Positions 17,118 to 26,400 of a DNA stretch of 64,000 nucleotides are shown here, in pieces. Source of the DNA: an uncultured Desulfobacter sp. (lineage in GTDB: Bacteria; Desulfobacterota; Desulfobacteria; Desulfobacterales; Desulfobacteraceae); the NCBI RefSeq assembly GCF_963666145.1, contig NZ_OY762614.1, positions 1-64,000 on the forward strand. The letters run 5' to 3'. Made by a program: the position numbers and the translations under genes. Under the pieces are notes generated by a model, which worked only from the letters and a program-made list of their open reading frames with translations, made no database searches and was not told the DNA's origin. How positions within the stretch are numbered: the first letter of the stretch is position 1; each line of letters starts with the position of its first letter.

Positions 17118-17247
17118 GCATATCAACTGCCGGGTCAGCCCACAATCAAGATAGAAAGTATCTCAACAACGAATCGGAACTTTAGTTATAAATCTGGGGT
17201 TACGAGCCGTTATGGATCTTCCCACATATAAGGTTCTGAAAAGTATT

Positions 17248-17454
17248 CTACCAGCCGGGGTTAAACGTGCCCCCCATAGATCCTGGTGCATCGTTTCTAT
17301 TCCCGGCACCAGCCACAGAGGGGGTTTCAGCGGTGGAAAATTCAACTCCCGCGTTATTAATTTTTTCCTGCTGTTTTTTTTCCAGTTCAGTAACCAGATC
17401 TCTACATTCACCTTCACATTTGCCTGTTATGTCTCTTGAGGGTATATTAGCCAT
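17248..17454 (-). CDS. Small hydrophilic protein of unknown function
   Basis: A 68-residue protein beginning MANIPSRDITGKCEGEC, with a charged helix (LVTELEKKQQEKINNAG) and a glycine-rich tail (GSMGGTFNPGW). AAGGAGAT lies eight bases before the ATG, which supports real expression. Two cysteines are spaced C-x3-C. I do not recognise the family. It lies downstream of the 58-residue microprotein gene at 17627 and a hairpin separates them. Confidence 0.55.
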   Translation of the reverse strand: MANIPSRDITGKCEGECRDLVTELEKKQQEKINNAGVEFSTAETPSVAGAGNRNDAPGSMGGTFNPGW

Positions 17455-17581
17455 TTGTAATCTCCTTTTTTATTTTGTTATTAAGCAGGCATTGATCTAC
17501 ATATTCACATCTGAATGTGTGTAGATATGGGGTGCTGGACTGGAAAAAGCAGTATATCTGCCTGGAGAAATCAAAATGATT

Positions 17582-17610
17582 AGGGGACCGTCATGAGACG
17601 CCGGTCCCCT
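17582..17610 (-). terminator. Hairpin between two small genes
   Basis: Perfect 9-bp stem AGGGGACCG (17582-17590) and CGGTCCCCT (17602-17610). It lies 17 bp downstream of the minus-strand 58-residue gene. Only a weak T-rich tract follows on that strand, so termination is likely but not certain. Confidence 0.55.
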
Positions 17611-17626
17611 TCCCTGACAATCTGAA

Positions 17627-17803
17627 TCAAGACGTTTTAAATTGAATGCCTCGTCCGTCATCGCATGGTTCCGGCCCCATATCATTTGGCCTTGCATGCT
17701 CTGCCCATCCAGGATCAGACGTACATGTATCAAGATCGTATGTATCGGTATTTGTCTTCTGTGCGGTTTGATTTTCTCGTTTGGAATTTTTCATATTTGA
17801 CAT
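17627..17803 (-). CDS. Microprotein, DLDxCTSDPxWAEHARPN family (58 aa)
   Basis: A 58-residue acidic, very hydrophilic protein; the N-terminal half is polar and variable, the C-terminal half reads DLDTCTSDPGWAEHARPN and then GPEPCDDGRGIQF. The same C-terminal half occurs in the 66-residue protein at 37632 in the catalase cluster, with only a few changes, which proves both are real genes. Two conserved cysteines. GGAGAG precedes ATG 17803. No domain is recognised; a stress-linked role is inferred from the paralogue's neighbours. Confidence 0.72.
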   Translation of the reverse strand: MSNMKNSKRENQTAQKTNTDTYDLDTCTSDPGWAEHARPNDMGPEPCDDGRGIQFKTS

Positions 17804-18067
17804 ATTTGCTCTCCTTTAAATCCTTGAGTTGAATTTTGTCAGGTTTCTTTTCCAAGAACCTTTATTTAAAGATAAGAAGCCACCTCGGTCTTTTTCAATG
17901 GGGGGAATTATGTATATTGGTGATTACATGGTTATACAGTCCGCAATGGGTAAAAACCCGAATATACGATTCCTCTCTTCCTTGTTATCTTGGCACATCA
18001 ATTCGGGCAGGAATCATGAATATTTTTGTTTTACCTGCATATAAAAGATATAAAAAAAGGAGGAAAC

Positions 18068-18448
18068 ATGGCTGAAAGAAAACAAGTTTACAAATGCGAA
18101 GTTTGCGGAAATATTGTTGAAGTCCTTCACGGAGCCCAAGGAGAATTGGTTTGCTGCGGTGCCGCAATGGTTCTTTTTGAAGAAAAAACTACAGATCAGG
18201 GAAAAGAGAAACATGTCCCCGTTTTTGAAGCAACGGCTGAGGGTCTTAAAGTAAAAGTCGGGTCCAATCCCCACCCCATGGAAGAGAAACACTTTATTGA
18301 ATGGATTGAGGTCTCTGACGGTGATACGTCCTGCCGCCACTATCTGAAGCCCGGTCAGTCCCCGGAAGCATTATTTAAAGGCTATTCCGCAGGTGTGAAT
18401 TTAACGGCGCGGGAATACTGCAACGTTCATGGCCTCTGGAAGTCATAA
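18068..18448 (+). CDS. dfx: Desulfoferrodoxin (superoxide reductase)
   Basis: Reduces superoxide to hydrogen peroxide in the cytoplasm (EC 1.15.1.2), taking electrons from rubredoxin. At 126 residues it is full length. The N-terminal desulforedoxin domain binds the FeCys4 centre ([12 protein letters not shown], then VCCGAAM), and the C-terminal catalytic domain has [22 protein letters not shown] and CNVHGLWKS, which hold the four His and one Cys of the active iron. It is therefore the two-iron class. AAAGGAGG precedes ATG 18068. A rubredoxin-domain enzyme is encoded convergently next door. Confidence 0.95.
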   Translation: MAERKQVYKCEVCGNIVEVLHGAQGELVCCGAAMVLFEEKTTDQGKEKHVPVFEATAEGLKVKVGSNPHPMEEKHFIEWIEVSDGDTSCRHYLKPGQSPEALFKGYSAGVNLTAREYCNVHGLWKS

Positions 18449-18457
18449 TCATAAAAA

Positions 18458-18502
18458 TTGTGGGCTGGGCCTGACATATCAGATGCCAGGCCCAGCCCAC
18501 AA
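18458..18502. terminator. Bidirectional terminator between convergent genes
   Basis: Perfect 16-bp stem: TTGTGGGCTGGGCCTG (18458-18473) and its complement (18487-18502) with a 13-base loop. It sits exactly between the convergent desulfoferrodoxin gene and the acyl-CoA dehydrogenase gene, with A/T-rich sequence on both sides. Confidence 0.85.
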
Positions 18503-18513
18503 CAATCAGTGAA

Positions 18514-19842
18514 CTAATTTGCTTTTATCTGCTTGAATATTTTGCCTGGAAAAAGACATATCGGACATTGCTCCGGTGGCTCACCGTTGTAATGAACATG
18601 GCCGCACATACTGCACCGCCAGACCACTCCTTGGTTTTCTTCCTGTCCGGATAGCCCCCTTGTAACAGGCAGTTCATCCAGCGGGGGCATGACCGGGTTA
18701 TAATTGGCAAGTACGTGGCCTGCTATAATCATCCTCTGCACTTCACTGGTGCCTTCGTATATCCGATAAAGCCTTATATCTCGAAGCAGCTTTTCAATGG
18801 GAAACATCCGGGTATACCCGTACCCGCCGAAAATCTGTAACGCCTCATCTGCAACCTGCCAGGCGGACTCTGTGGCGTATATCTTGGCGATGGAGGCGGA
18901 TATGGTGGGATCTTTTTGTTGATCAGCCTCCCATGCCGCTTTCAGGACAAGCAAACGTGATGTTTCAACCTTCTGAAACATCTCTGCAATCTTAAACTGC
19001 AAGGCCTGAAAACCGGATAGCGGCGAACCAAATGCTTTTCGTTTTTTTGCATAGGATATGGCAAACTCCATGGCCGACCGGGCAGCTCCCACGGCAAAGG
19101 CTCCGATAATGGGCCGGGTTCTGGAAAATGTCTGCATGGCCAGGACAAAACCTTTTCCCGGTTCAGCCAGAACGTTTTCCTTTGGCACCCGGACATCTTT
19201 AAATGCAATAGCTGCGGTATTTGAACTTCTCTGCCCTAATTTAGGGATCGGCAGGCCCGTTGATACACCGGGCCACTGTTTTTCAACCACAAAGGCGCAA
19301 ATGCCTTTATGACTGGTTTCAGGGTCCACTGTGGCAAACACCGTTATAAAATCGGCATAACCGGCATTGGTAATCCAGAACTTTGTGCCGTTCAGAATAT
19401 AATCGTCCCCATCTTTTTTTGCCCGGCAGCGAATGGAAGATACATCAGATCCCATGGTAGCTTCGGATGTGGCAAAACATATCAGTTTGAAATCATTTGC
19501 CACCTGGGTAAGATATTTTTGTTTTGCCGTTGTATTGTCCGACAGTAAAATCGGCTCCAGCCCCAGGCTGTTATCAAACAAGGATGTGGCAATGCCTGGA
19601 CAGCCAGCTGCAATCTCTTCTGTAATAATGGCCCCTTCAACCAGCCCATACCCCTTGCCCCCGTATTCCGCTGGAATATCCGAATTCATCAGTTGTTCAT
19701 GAAATGCTTTTTTAAGGACATGTACGGGCAGGGTGTCATTCTCATCCGCAGACCAGGCTTCTGGCAGAACATGGTTAAGCGAAAATTCACGGGCTTTTTT
19801 CTGCAGCTGTTTCTGGGCATCAGAAAGTTCAAAATTGAGCAT
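18514..19842 (-). CDS. Acyl-CoA dehydrogenase with C-terminal rubredoxin domain
   Basis: A flavin-dependent acyl-CoA dehydrogenase (FAD, alpha-beta-alpha fold) of 442 residues. Residues 1-380 are the dehydrogenase: LICFATSEATMGSD, the FAD/substrate motif FWITNAGYAD, and IYEGTSEVQRMIIAGHVL, whose Glu is the usual catalytic base. Residues about 403-437 form a rubredoxin-like iron site, WRCSMCGHVHYNG and CPICLFPG. Ordinary enzymes pass electrons to ETF; the fused iron centre suggests a direct path to or from a rubredoxin chain. It may work as an enoyl-CoA reductase. A small gene lies 35 bp upstream in the same direction. Substrate cannot be told from sequence. Confidence 0.85.
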   Translation of the reverse strand: MLNFELSDAQKQLQKKAREFSLNHVLPEAWSADENDTLPVHVLKKAFHEQLMNSDIPAEYGGKGYGLVEGAIITEEIAAGCPGIATSLFDNSLGLEPILLSDNTTAKQKYLTQVANDFKLICFATSEATMGSDVSSIRCRAKKDGDDYILNGTKFWITNAGYADFITVFATVDPETSHKGICAFVVEKQWPGVSTGLPIPKLGQRSSNTAAIAFKDVRVPKENVLAEPGKGFVLAMQTFSRTRPIIGAFAVGAARSAMEFAISYAKKRKAFGSPLSGFQALQFKIAEMFQKVETSRLLVLKAAWEADQQKDPTISASIAKIYATESAWQVADEALQIFGGYGYTRMFPIEKLLRDIRLYRIYEGTSEVQRMIIAGHVLANYNPVMPPLDELPVTRGLSGQEENQGVVWRCSMCGHVHYNGEPPEQCPICLFPGKIFKQIKAN

Positions 19843-19877
19843 GCGTATTCCCTTTTTGCTTGTGAAGTGTTGATATA

Positions 19878-20120
19878 CTAATATCCAACATTGTCTTTGA
19901 GCTGGCTGATTTCAATGCCAAGGCTTACGCACTGTTTGCCATTCAGGCATAATTCTGCATCACCGGGCTCAAGAAAAGTCTCCAAAGATTTATTATCCTT
20001 TTTTAAAAACACTTTCCAGCGTTCATTGCCATCATCATACGACACTTTTACATCAATCCCGCATGTTCCGATGTCCGGATAAATCTGTTCAATTTTATGG
20101 CATAGTTCGTCTTTATTCAT
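19878..20120 (-). CDS. Small protein of unknown function (80 aa)
   Basis: An 80-residue acidic protein starting MNKDELCHKIEQIYPDIG, with DVKVSYDDGNERWKVFLKK, probably a strand pair, and ISQLKDNVGY at the end. Three cysteines (CHK, TCGID, LCLNGKQC). I chose ATG 20120, nine bases after GAGAGG; GTG 20129 would add three residues. It is 35 bp upstream of the acyl-CoA dehydrogenase-rubredoxin gene, probably in one transcript, so it may be an accessory or regulator. Family not recognised. Confidence 0.62.
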   Translation of the reverse strand: MNKDELCHKIEQIYPDIGTCGIDVKVSYDDGNERWKVFLKKDNKSLETFLEPGDAELCLNGKQCVSLGIEISQLKDNVGY

Positions 20121-20129
20121 TATATTCAC

Positions 20130-20500
20130 CTCTCTTGAAATAGAAAATTATGGATTAATTTTATTACCACTCCTATTTAAAAAATAAGTCATCAGAGGGT
20201 GTATTAAAATAGGGATTTGTCTGTATTATGCACGATTACACTACGCCTGTTTAGGTAAAAAACTACCGCGCAAAGGCATACAAAATACAGTGTTTTAAGT
20301 GCAGATATGAGGGAAACTCCATATATGCAGCCCATTATGACCTTACACGCATATAGCCACGAATTGGGATGACATAACTTCAGCCGCGCATGATTTCTGC
20401 AGGTCCAATGTCGTATCTTTTATGAAAAAATATGGATAAGACGCTAAAATTTTAGAATATTCATTATACATTCAGCCTGATTGAAGCATGTATTAAAAAC
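20130..20500. other. Intergenic region, no gene seen
   Basis: AT-rich sequence between the start of the 80-residue gene and the terminator at 20501. It should hold the promoter for the leftward 80-residue gene and acyl-CoA dehydrogenase unit. No open frame with a ribosome site and no clear palindrome was found. Confidence 0.4.
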
Positions 20501-20532
20501 AACAAACCCCGCCAAATAGGCAGGGTTTGTTT
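20501..20532 (-). terminator. Rho-independent terminator
   Basis: AACAAACCCCGCC (20501-20513) pairs with GGCAGGGTTTGTT (20519-20531) with one mismatch. On the minus strand it is followed by GTTTTTAATAC. It lies 55 bp after the minus-strand Cys-rich gene and ends that transcript. Confidence 0.75.
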
Positions 20533-20586
20533 ACAATCAGAGGCAGACTTAAAATCGTCGCCCCGTATAGTTTCTATTTTTAAAGG

Positions 20587-20817
20587 CTACAGCCTGACTG
20601 GATCACACAACGCACTTTTTTTTTCGTCAGCATTCCCGCAGGATCCGCAAAAATAAGCCGGCTTCATTTTGACGGGATTGCAGATACTTTTCGCATCGCG
20701 GCTTCTAGTACCGCAGTCGTGACAGGCATAAATGTTTTTTATTTTAGGCTGTGCTTGACAAATTTCAGTTTTGTCCGTGGATATTTTACCACAAGTTTTA
20801 CATTGAAACTTTTTCAT
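20587..20817 (-). CDS. Triple CxxCG zinc-ribbon/rubredoxin-like small protein
   Basis: A 76-residue protein made of three tandem repeats of the form C-x2-CG-x8-10-C: FQCKTCGKISTDKTEIC, YACHDCGTRSRDAKSIC and YFCGSCGNADEKKSALC. This layout suggests three structural zinc or iron sites. ATG 20817 is preceded by AAGGTGG; a GTG at 20826 is possible. A related single-repeat protein (54 residues) is encoded at 29894. It follows the Old Yellow Enzyme gene by about 30 bp in the same direction, so a redox or stress role is plausible. Confidence 0.72.
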   Translation of the reverse strand: MKKFQCKTCGKISTDKTEICQAQPKIKNIYACHDCGTRSRDAKSICNPVKMKPAYFCGSCGNADEKKSALCDPVRL

Positions 20818-20849
20818 ATCAACCACCTTTTTTATCCGGTATTAACTTT

Positions 20850-21932
20850 TCAATATTGATAGGCCTGATAATCCGTGTACCCTTTGGGTCCAGGTGTATA
20901 CCATAAGGACATATCTTCTGAAGGGGTCAGAGGCCAGTCGTTTTTTAATCGCTCCGGCAGATCAGGATTGGTAATATAGGGCCTTCCAAAAGCGGCCAGA
21001 TCCGCATCCCCATTTACTATCCGGTCTTGAGCAGATTCTTTGGTGTATCCGCAATTCCCTATAATGATACCCTTATAAATCTTTCTGAAGTCGGACAAGG
21101 TCATGGGATCACCCTTTTCATGAAATCCAAAAGCAAGGCCGTCCATGACATGCAGATAACCTAATTCCAATTTGTTCAGCTCTTTTGCGGCATACAGGAA
21201 GGTTTCTTTGTAGTCATCGCTGCCCATATCATTAAAAACACCATTGGGAGATATCCGGACACCAATCTGCTTTGGAGACCAGATCTCCATGACTGCCTCC
21301 AAAACTTCCTTGAGAAATCGGTATTTATTTTCAAGGCTGCCCCCGTATTTATCGTCTCTCAGGTTTGATTTCGAATCAAGGAACTGATTAATCAAATATC
21401 CGTTGGCCGCATGCACTTCTACTCCGGAAAAACCAGCCTCTTTTGCATTCAAAGCCGCTTTTCGGAAATCATCAACAGTGGTTTTAATTTCGTCAATGGT
21501 CAAGGCACGGGGTATTTCGTACGTTTTTTTTCCCAATGGCGTGTGAATACCGTCCCCTTCAAGCCTTACAGCCGACGCCGAAACCGGAAGGTCACCATTG
21601 TGAAAATCACTGTGGCTGGCCCTGCCGCAATGCCAGATCTGCAAGAAGATCGGCGTTCCTGTGGGTGCTAACTTTCGGGTGACCTTCTGCCATCCCGCGA
21701 CCATTGCACGGTTGTAAATTCCAGGGGAGTCAATCCAGCCAATCCCTTGTCTTGAGACCACGGTGGCCTCGGTGATAAGCAACCCGGCCGATGCCCGCTG
21801 AAAGTAATATTCGGCCATCATGTCATTGGGTATGCGCTCAGACCCTGCACGTCCCCGGGTCATGGGTGCCAGTACAATTCTATTTTTTAGATTATAGATC
21901 CCCATTGGAATAGGATCGAATAAGGTTTTCAT
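20850..21932 (-). CDS. Old Yellow Enzyme family NADH:flavin oxidoreductase
   Basis: FMN-dependent ene-reductase of the NemA/OYE type (360 residues), reducing activated C=C bonds, quinones or nitro compounds with NAD(P)H. Motifs: FMN-binding VLAPMTRGRA near residue 20, LQIWHCGRASH near 97, the substrate-binding pair H-x2-N in VEVHAANGYLINQFLDS near 180, YGGSLENKYRF, VRISPNG, and the phosphate-binding GNCGYTKESA and AFGRPYITNPDLP. The full barrel is present and no iron-sulfur domain is attached, which separates it from 2,4-dienoyl-CoA reductases. It is followed by the triple zinc-ribbon gene. The physiological substrate is unknown. Confidence 0.9.
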   Translation of the reverse strand: MKTLFDPIPMGIYNLKNRIVLAPMTRGRAGSERIPNDMMAEYYFQRASAGLLITEATVVSRQGIGWIDSPGIYNRAMVAGWQKVTRKLAPTGTPIFLQIWHCGRASHSDFHNGDLPVSASAVRLEGDGIHTPLGKKTYEIPRALTIDEIKTTVDDFRKAALNAKEAGFSGVEVHAANGYLINQFLDSKSNLRDDKYGGSLENKYRFLKEVLEAVMEIWSPKQIGVRISPNGVFNDMGSDDYKETFLYAAKELNKLELGYLHVMDGLAFGFHEKGDPMTLSDFRKIYKGIIIGNCGYTKESAQDRIVNGDADLAAFGRPYITNPDLPERLKNDWPLTPSEDMSLWYTPGPKGYTDYQAYQY

Positions 21933-22005
21933 GCTGAGATTCTCCTAATTTTTATTTAGTCATATGTTTGTTCGAAAAATGGCCGGACACGAGACGTGGA
22001 TAGAT

Positions 22006-22191
22006 TTACTTTCGTTCAAACATTTTTAAAATTAACACCGGCAGAATCGGCGAGCAATGAGGGCAAATTTGCACTTTAGCAAAGAAAAAGCAGCAAAAAT
22101 TTGAGAACAAAACATAATATTTAGGGGAACCATGGTGCCCATTGGATCCAAAAATACAGATATTTCCGCATTTACACGTTCCCATACGCAC
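22006..22191 (-). CDS. Possible small Cys-rich protein
   Basis: A 61-codon frame (GTG start, AGG five bases upstream; ATG at 22185) with GTCKCGNICIFGSNG and QICPHC, which could form a CxC/CxxC metal site. It lies upstream of the Old Yellow Enzyme gene in the same direction. The hydrophobic middle is unlike the neighbouring Cys-rich proteins, and the frame may be fortuitous. Confidence 0.3.
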   Translation of the reverse strand: MRMGTCKCGNICIFGSNGHHGSPKYYVLFSNFCCFFFAKVQICPHCSPILPVLILKMFERK

Positions 22192-22288
22192 ATTAACCTA
22201 AAAATGTACGCCCTTGAAGCGATACAAACTGCAAAAGGGAAAAACAGGATTCTCGTATCCTTTTAACGATCATAAGGAGCTAAAGATC

Positions 22289-22759
22289 ATGAATAAAATA
22301 TTGATTCCGTTTGATGAGTCTGAAAACGCTAAAAAAACGGTGGAATATGTTTCAGAGCATATTAACAAAGACCATGATATAACACTGTTCTATGTAGTTC
22401 CAAATACAGCGTCGGCCTGCGGACTCAACAGTCCCAGCCTAACGCCTTATTTCGAAAAAGAGCGCAATGCCTTTTGCCTTATGGAAGAACGGCGTCACGA
22501 TATGATGCGGAAAACACTTGAGGCCGCAAGGAATGATTTACTGGATGCCGGGTTTGACAGAGAAAAAATCTCGATAAAAACTCACCCCCAAAACAAAAAT
22601 ATCGCTTCTGACATTGTACAAGAAGCACAAAACGGGAAATACAGTATGGTCGCGATGGGGCGAAGGGCCTCTACTGGTATAAAAGAATTTTTTATAGGCA
22701 GCAACGCATCACGGGTGATGCACGCTTTGATCGGCATTCCCATGATCATCGTAGACTAA
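22289..22759 (+). CDS. Universal stress protein (UspA family)
   Basis: A 156-residue single-domain Usp. The N-terminal strand reads KILIPFDESENAKKTVEYV and the ATP-binding signature near the C-terminus reads MGRRASTGIKEFFIGSNASRV, which keeps the G-x2-G-x9-G(S) pattern (G-R-R-A-S-T-G, then GS), so it is probably a nucleotide-binding type. ATG 22289 follows AAGGAGC by eight bases; the open frame upstream has no ribosome site. Usp proteins support survival under starvation and oxidative stress. A small gene follows 86 bp later. Confidence 0.9.
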   Translation: MNKILIPFDESENAKKTVEYVSEHINKDHDITLFYVVPNTASACGLNSPSLTPYFEKERNAFCLMEERRHDMMRKTLEAARNDLLDAGFDREKISIKTHPQNKNIASDIVQEAQNGKYSMVAMGRRASTGIKEFFIGSNASRVMHALIGIPMIIVD

Positions 22760-22845
22760 ATAAAATAGGTGGCAAATGCTAATTTCATGGTTATATTAAA
22801 GTTACGGCAGAAAGAACCTATCCTGCCACGAAAGGAGTTATCGCC

Positions 22846-23031
22846 ATGAAAATACGTTTTTTAGAGTCCCGGATTAACGACTGGGTTGAAAAATGGGGTA
22901 AACTCGGAAGGGCCAACGGCATCAAACGGTATCACTGTGTCCTGGGAAAAAAGATAAAATGTACCCCCGTGGTACCTTCTAGCCTGGTGTTGGACAAGGA
23001 GTTCAGGGAAAGCCTGGCCTACTTTCATTAA
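22846..23031 (+). CDS. Small basic protein of unknown function
   Basis: A 61-residue basic protein (MKIRFLESRINDWVEKWGK, then KKIKCTPVVPSSLVLDKEF). AAAGGAG precedes the ATG by nine bases and a strong terminator follows 58 bp after the stop, which supports a real gene. It is probably in the same transcript as the upstream usp gene. No family recognised. Confidence 0.6.
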   Translation: MKIRFLESRINDWVEKWGKLGRANGIKRYHCVLGKKIKCTPVVPSSLVLDKEFRESLAYFH

Positions 23032-23088
23032 AAACGAACTGACTGATAAGATGTCTTAAAACATATTTTGGGACATTGAAGAACAAGT

Positions 23089-23128
23089 AAGGGTAGATAC
23101 CGGTTTAGTCCTGCCGAGATCTACCCTT
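23089..23128 (+). terminator. Rho-independent terminator
   Basis: Perfect 10-bp stem AAGGGTAGAT (23089-23098) and ATCTACCCTT (23119-23128), followed by ATTTATTTTTTA. It ends the usp and small-gene transcript. Confidence 0.85.
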
Positions 23129-23148
23129 ATTTATTTTTTAGATTCCAT

Positions 23149-23280
23149 TCAATTGTCGATCGGTTGTACCTGACGATTTAAATCTAAGTCAAAAATTGAC
23201 GGCTCATAACAAATCATCTCTACGGAATTACCATCGGGGTCATTTAGATAGATGTGTTGTACCTGGACAGCATTAGTTTT
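23149..23280 (-). pseudogene. C-terminal fragment of a glyoxalase/VOC-family gene
   Basis: The minus strand reads VQVQHIYLNDPDGNSVEM, ICYEPS, then about 16 residues and a stop (23149-23151). The H-x3-NDPDGN-x-VEM pattern is the last metal-binding strand of vicinal-oxygen-chelate (glyoxalase I, bleomycin-resistance) proteins. An in-frame stop and no start lie just upstream, so only about 43 codons survive. Confidence 0.65.
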
Positions 23281-23413
23281 AGTTTGCTATATTTTAGCAT
23301 ATGTTTTACGAACCTCTTAGTACGCGCCCCTTGCCCTGAAAAAATGTTGGTGTTTGAATCACAAAAAGGCTTTGTTTGCTGGGCAAATCAACCATAACTT
23401 TAATGGGAAAATC

Positions 23414-26400
23414 ATGAGCGAAAATTATTCAATCAAAAAAGAAGATTCAGCGCCATTTGATCAGCCTCCAATTGTATGTATTGGGGCTTCCGCCGGAGGT
23501 TTAGATGCGTTTAAAGAATTTTTTGACCACATGCCGGCTGACGCTGGTATCGCGTTTGTACTGATCCCACACCTTGATCCCGATCATAAAAGTCTCATGG
23601 TAGAAATAATAGGCCGACACACACAAATGCCCGTGCAACAGATTGAAGAGCGGACAAAGGTTGAGCCAAATCATATTTATATAAGATCCCCGAATCGCAA
23701 TCTTGCCATAGAGGCCTGTGAACTTATTCCATGTGAACTATCCAGAAAAGATGGCATAAATCTACCCATTGACTTCTTTTTTCGTTCTTTAGCGGTATCG
23801 CAGAATCAATGTGCCATCGGCATCATCTTATCCGGCACCATGCAGGATGGCACCATGGGGATTGAAGAGATAAAATCAAATGGTGGCCTCGTTATCGCAC
23901 AAGATCCCAAAACAGTTCAGTATGGAGATATGCCCCAAAGTGCAATAGAAACCGGTATGGTGGATCTAATACTGCCGATTAAAGAAATGCCGGACGCTAT
24001 TTTAAAATTTATCGCCGACCCTTATATATGCAAAGATCAGGATGCGTTAAATGAAGTTCTGGATGCGATAAAGACCCATTCCAACCACGATTTCAGGTGT
24101 TACAAGCGTAATGCCCTGATACGCCGCACAGAACGCCGTATGGGACTTTGTCAGATCAAACAACTATCAGAGTATATCGTCTATTTACAAAACAATCCCA
24201 ATGAAGTTGACGCGCTTTTAAAAGATCTGCTTATCGGTGTTACCAACTTTTTCAGGGATAAAAAAGTTTGGGAAAAAGTTGGCAACGAAATTCTGCCTGC
24301 ATTGATCGGTCACACAGATCCCGAGACACCCTTCAGGGTATGGGTTGCCGGGTGTTCCACCGGAGAAGAAGCTTATACCATAGCTATTTTGCTTCATGAG
24401 ATATTTGAAAAGAGCAATAAACATTTCAACGCCCAGATTTTTGCTACCGATGTTGACGGGGAGGCTATCGCTAAAGCGCGTAAAGGCGTTTATCCTAAAA
24501 CAGTTGCAGTCGATATACCGCCAATTTATCTAAAAAAATATTTCACCCTTGAAAATGATGAATACCATGTGGTGAAAAAAGTAAGGGAGTCTGTTGTTTT
24601 TGCTGAACAGAATCTGGTCGGCGATGCGCCTTTTTCAAACCTAAATCTAATCAGCTGTCGTAATCTTTTGATATACATCAAGTCTGAAATTCAGAAAAAA
24701 ATTATCGACCTGTTTAGTTTTTCATTGCTGGAAAATGGATGCCTGATTTTAGGCAACTCTGAAACCATAGGATATCAACACGATAATTTTGAAACGATCT
24801 CCAAAGAGCTTCGCTTGTACCAAAATATAAATCAGAAGCACGAACGTACAAATGTGCCGATTATAAATTATTCTCGCAGATATCAGTTTAGAATGTCCGA
24901 AACCAAGCCTGATTTTCACCGGGAAAATTTATCAAAAATATTACAAAACCAACTTTTAAAAAAATTTGCACCCGCAGCAGTTCTGATTAATAAGAAGTTC
25001 GAAATATTAAATTTAAGTGGGCCAACTTCACAATACCTGGATTTACCCCAGGGAGACCCAGTCATGGAAATCACCACCATGGTTAAAATGGGGCTTCGGC
25101 TAAAATTAAGAGGGGCCATTCAAAAAGCCGTCAGGATGAATGAAACTGTTATCGTTTCAAATTCACGTGTCAAACGTAGTGATTGCTTTTATCCTGTTAT
25201 CATTACTGTTTGTCCGATTAAAGAGACAAAACTTTCCGAATCGTTATTTATGGTCACATTTCAGGAAAGCTCTGAGTCAGAGATAGATAAAGACAGCCAG
25301 AATGAACTGGATTTAGGGGATGATACGCTTGTAAAGCAGCTTGAAACAGAGTTGTTTGATACCAGGGAAGACTTGCAGCAGAGCATTGAAGAGTTGGAAA
25401 CCTCCAACGAAGAGATGAAAGCCTCCAACGAGGAAATGATGTCGATGAATGAGGAACTGCAGTCTTCCAATGAAGAACTGGAAACTTCCAAGGAAGAGCT
25501 GCAGTCCATGAACGAGGAATTGAATACGGTTAATGCTGAGCTTCGTGAAAAAGTTAATGAACTGACAATTGCCAATAATGACATTGCCAACCTGATGAAC
25601 AGCACCGAACTTGCAACAATTTTTCTTGATTTAACCACTGCCATCAGGCGATTTACCCCAACGGCTAAAAAGCTTTTTAATCTGATAGAGTCAGATATCG
25701 GACGTCCCATCGGAGACCTGGCGATGCGGTTCAATGATGAAGCGTTGAAATCCCAAGTGGCAACGGTCCTTGATACACTTGTGCCGTCAACCAAGGAAGT
25801 TAAAACCGATGAAGGGCTGTGGTACATTCGCAGGATTCTGCCGTTTCGAACTGAGGATAACCGGGTAGACGGAATTATTTTAACGTTTTCCGATGTGACC
25901 GAACTTAAAAACAGTGAATTGGCGGTTCGACAAAAAGAGGCGCAGATAGAAGAAAAAAAACAACTTTTAGATGCCGTATTAAGCCATACCTACATGATGG
26001 CCGTCTATCTGAATACGAATTTTGATTTTATATGGGTGAACGATGCTTATGCGAAAACCTGTAACTACCCATCTGATTTTTTCCCTGGAAAGAACCATTT
26101 CGATCTGTATCCAGATCAGGAAAATCAGGCCATTTTTCAAAGTGTAGTCGATACGGGAAAACCGTTTTTTGTATCGGCTAAACCCTTTGAATTTCCGGAT
26201 CAGCCCGAGCGTGGTATCACCTATTGGGACTGGAGCCTTATCCCCACGATAAATGCCCAAAAAGAGATTACCGGATTGGTCTTTACCCTGGCTGAAGTGA
26301 CGGATCGCATAAAAGAGAGACAACTGTTCAAGGCAATTGTGGACCGAATACCTGTGATGCTGACCCGCTATGACTCTAATACCAACATGCTTTTTTTGAA

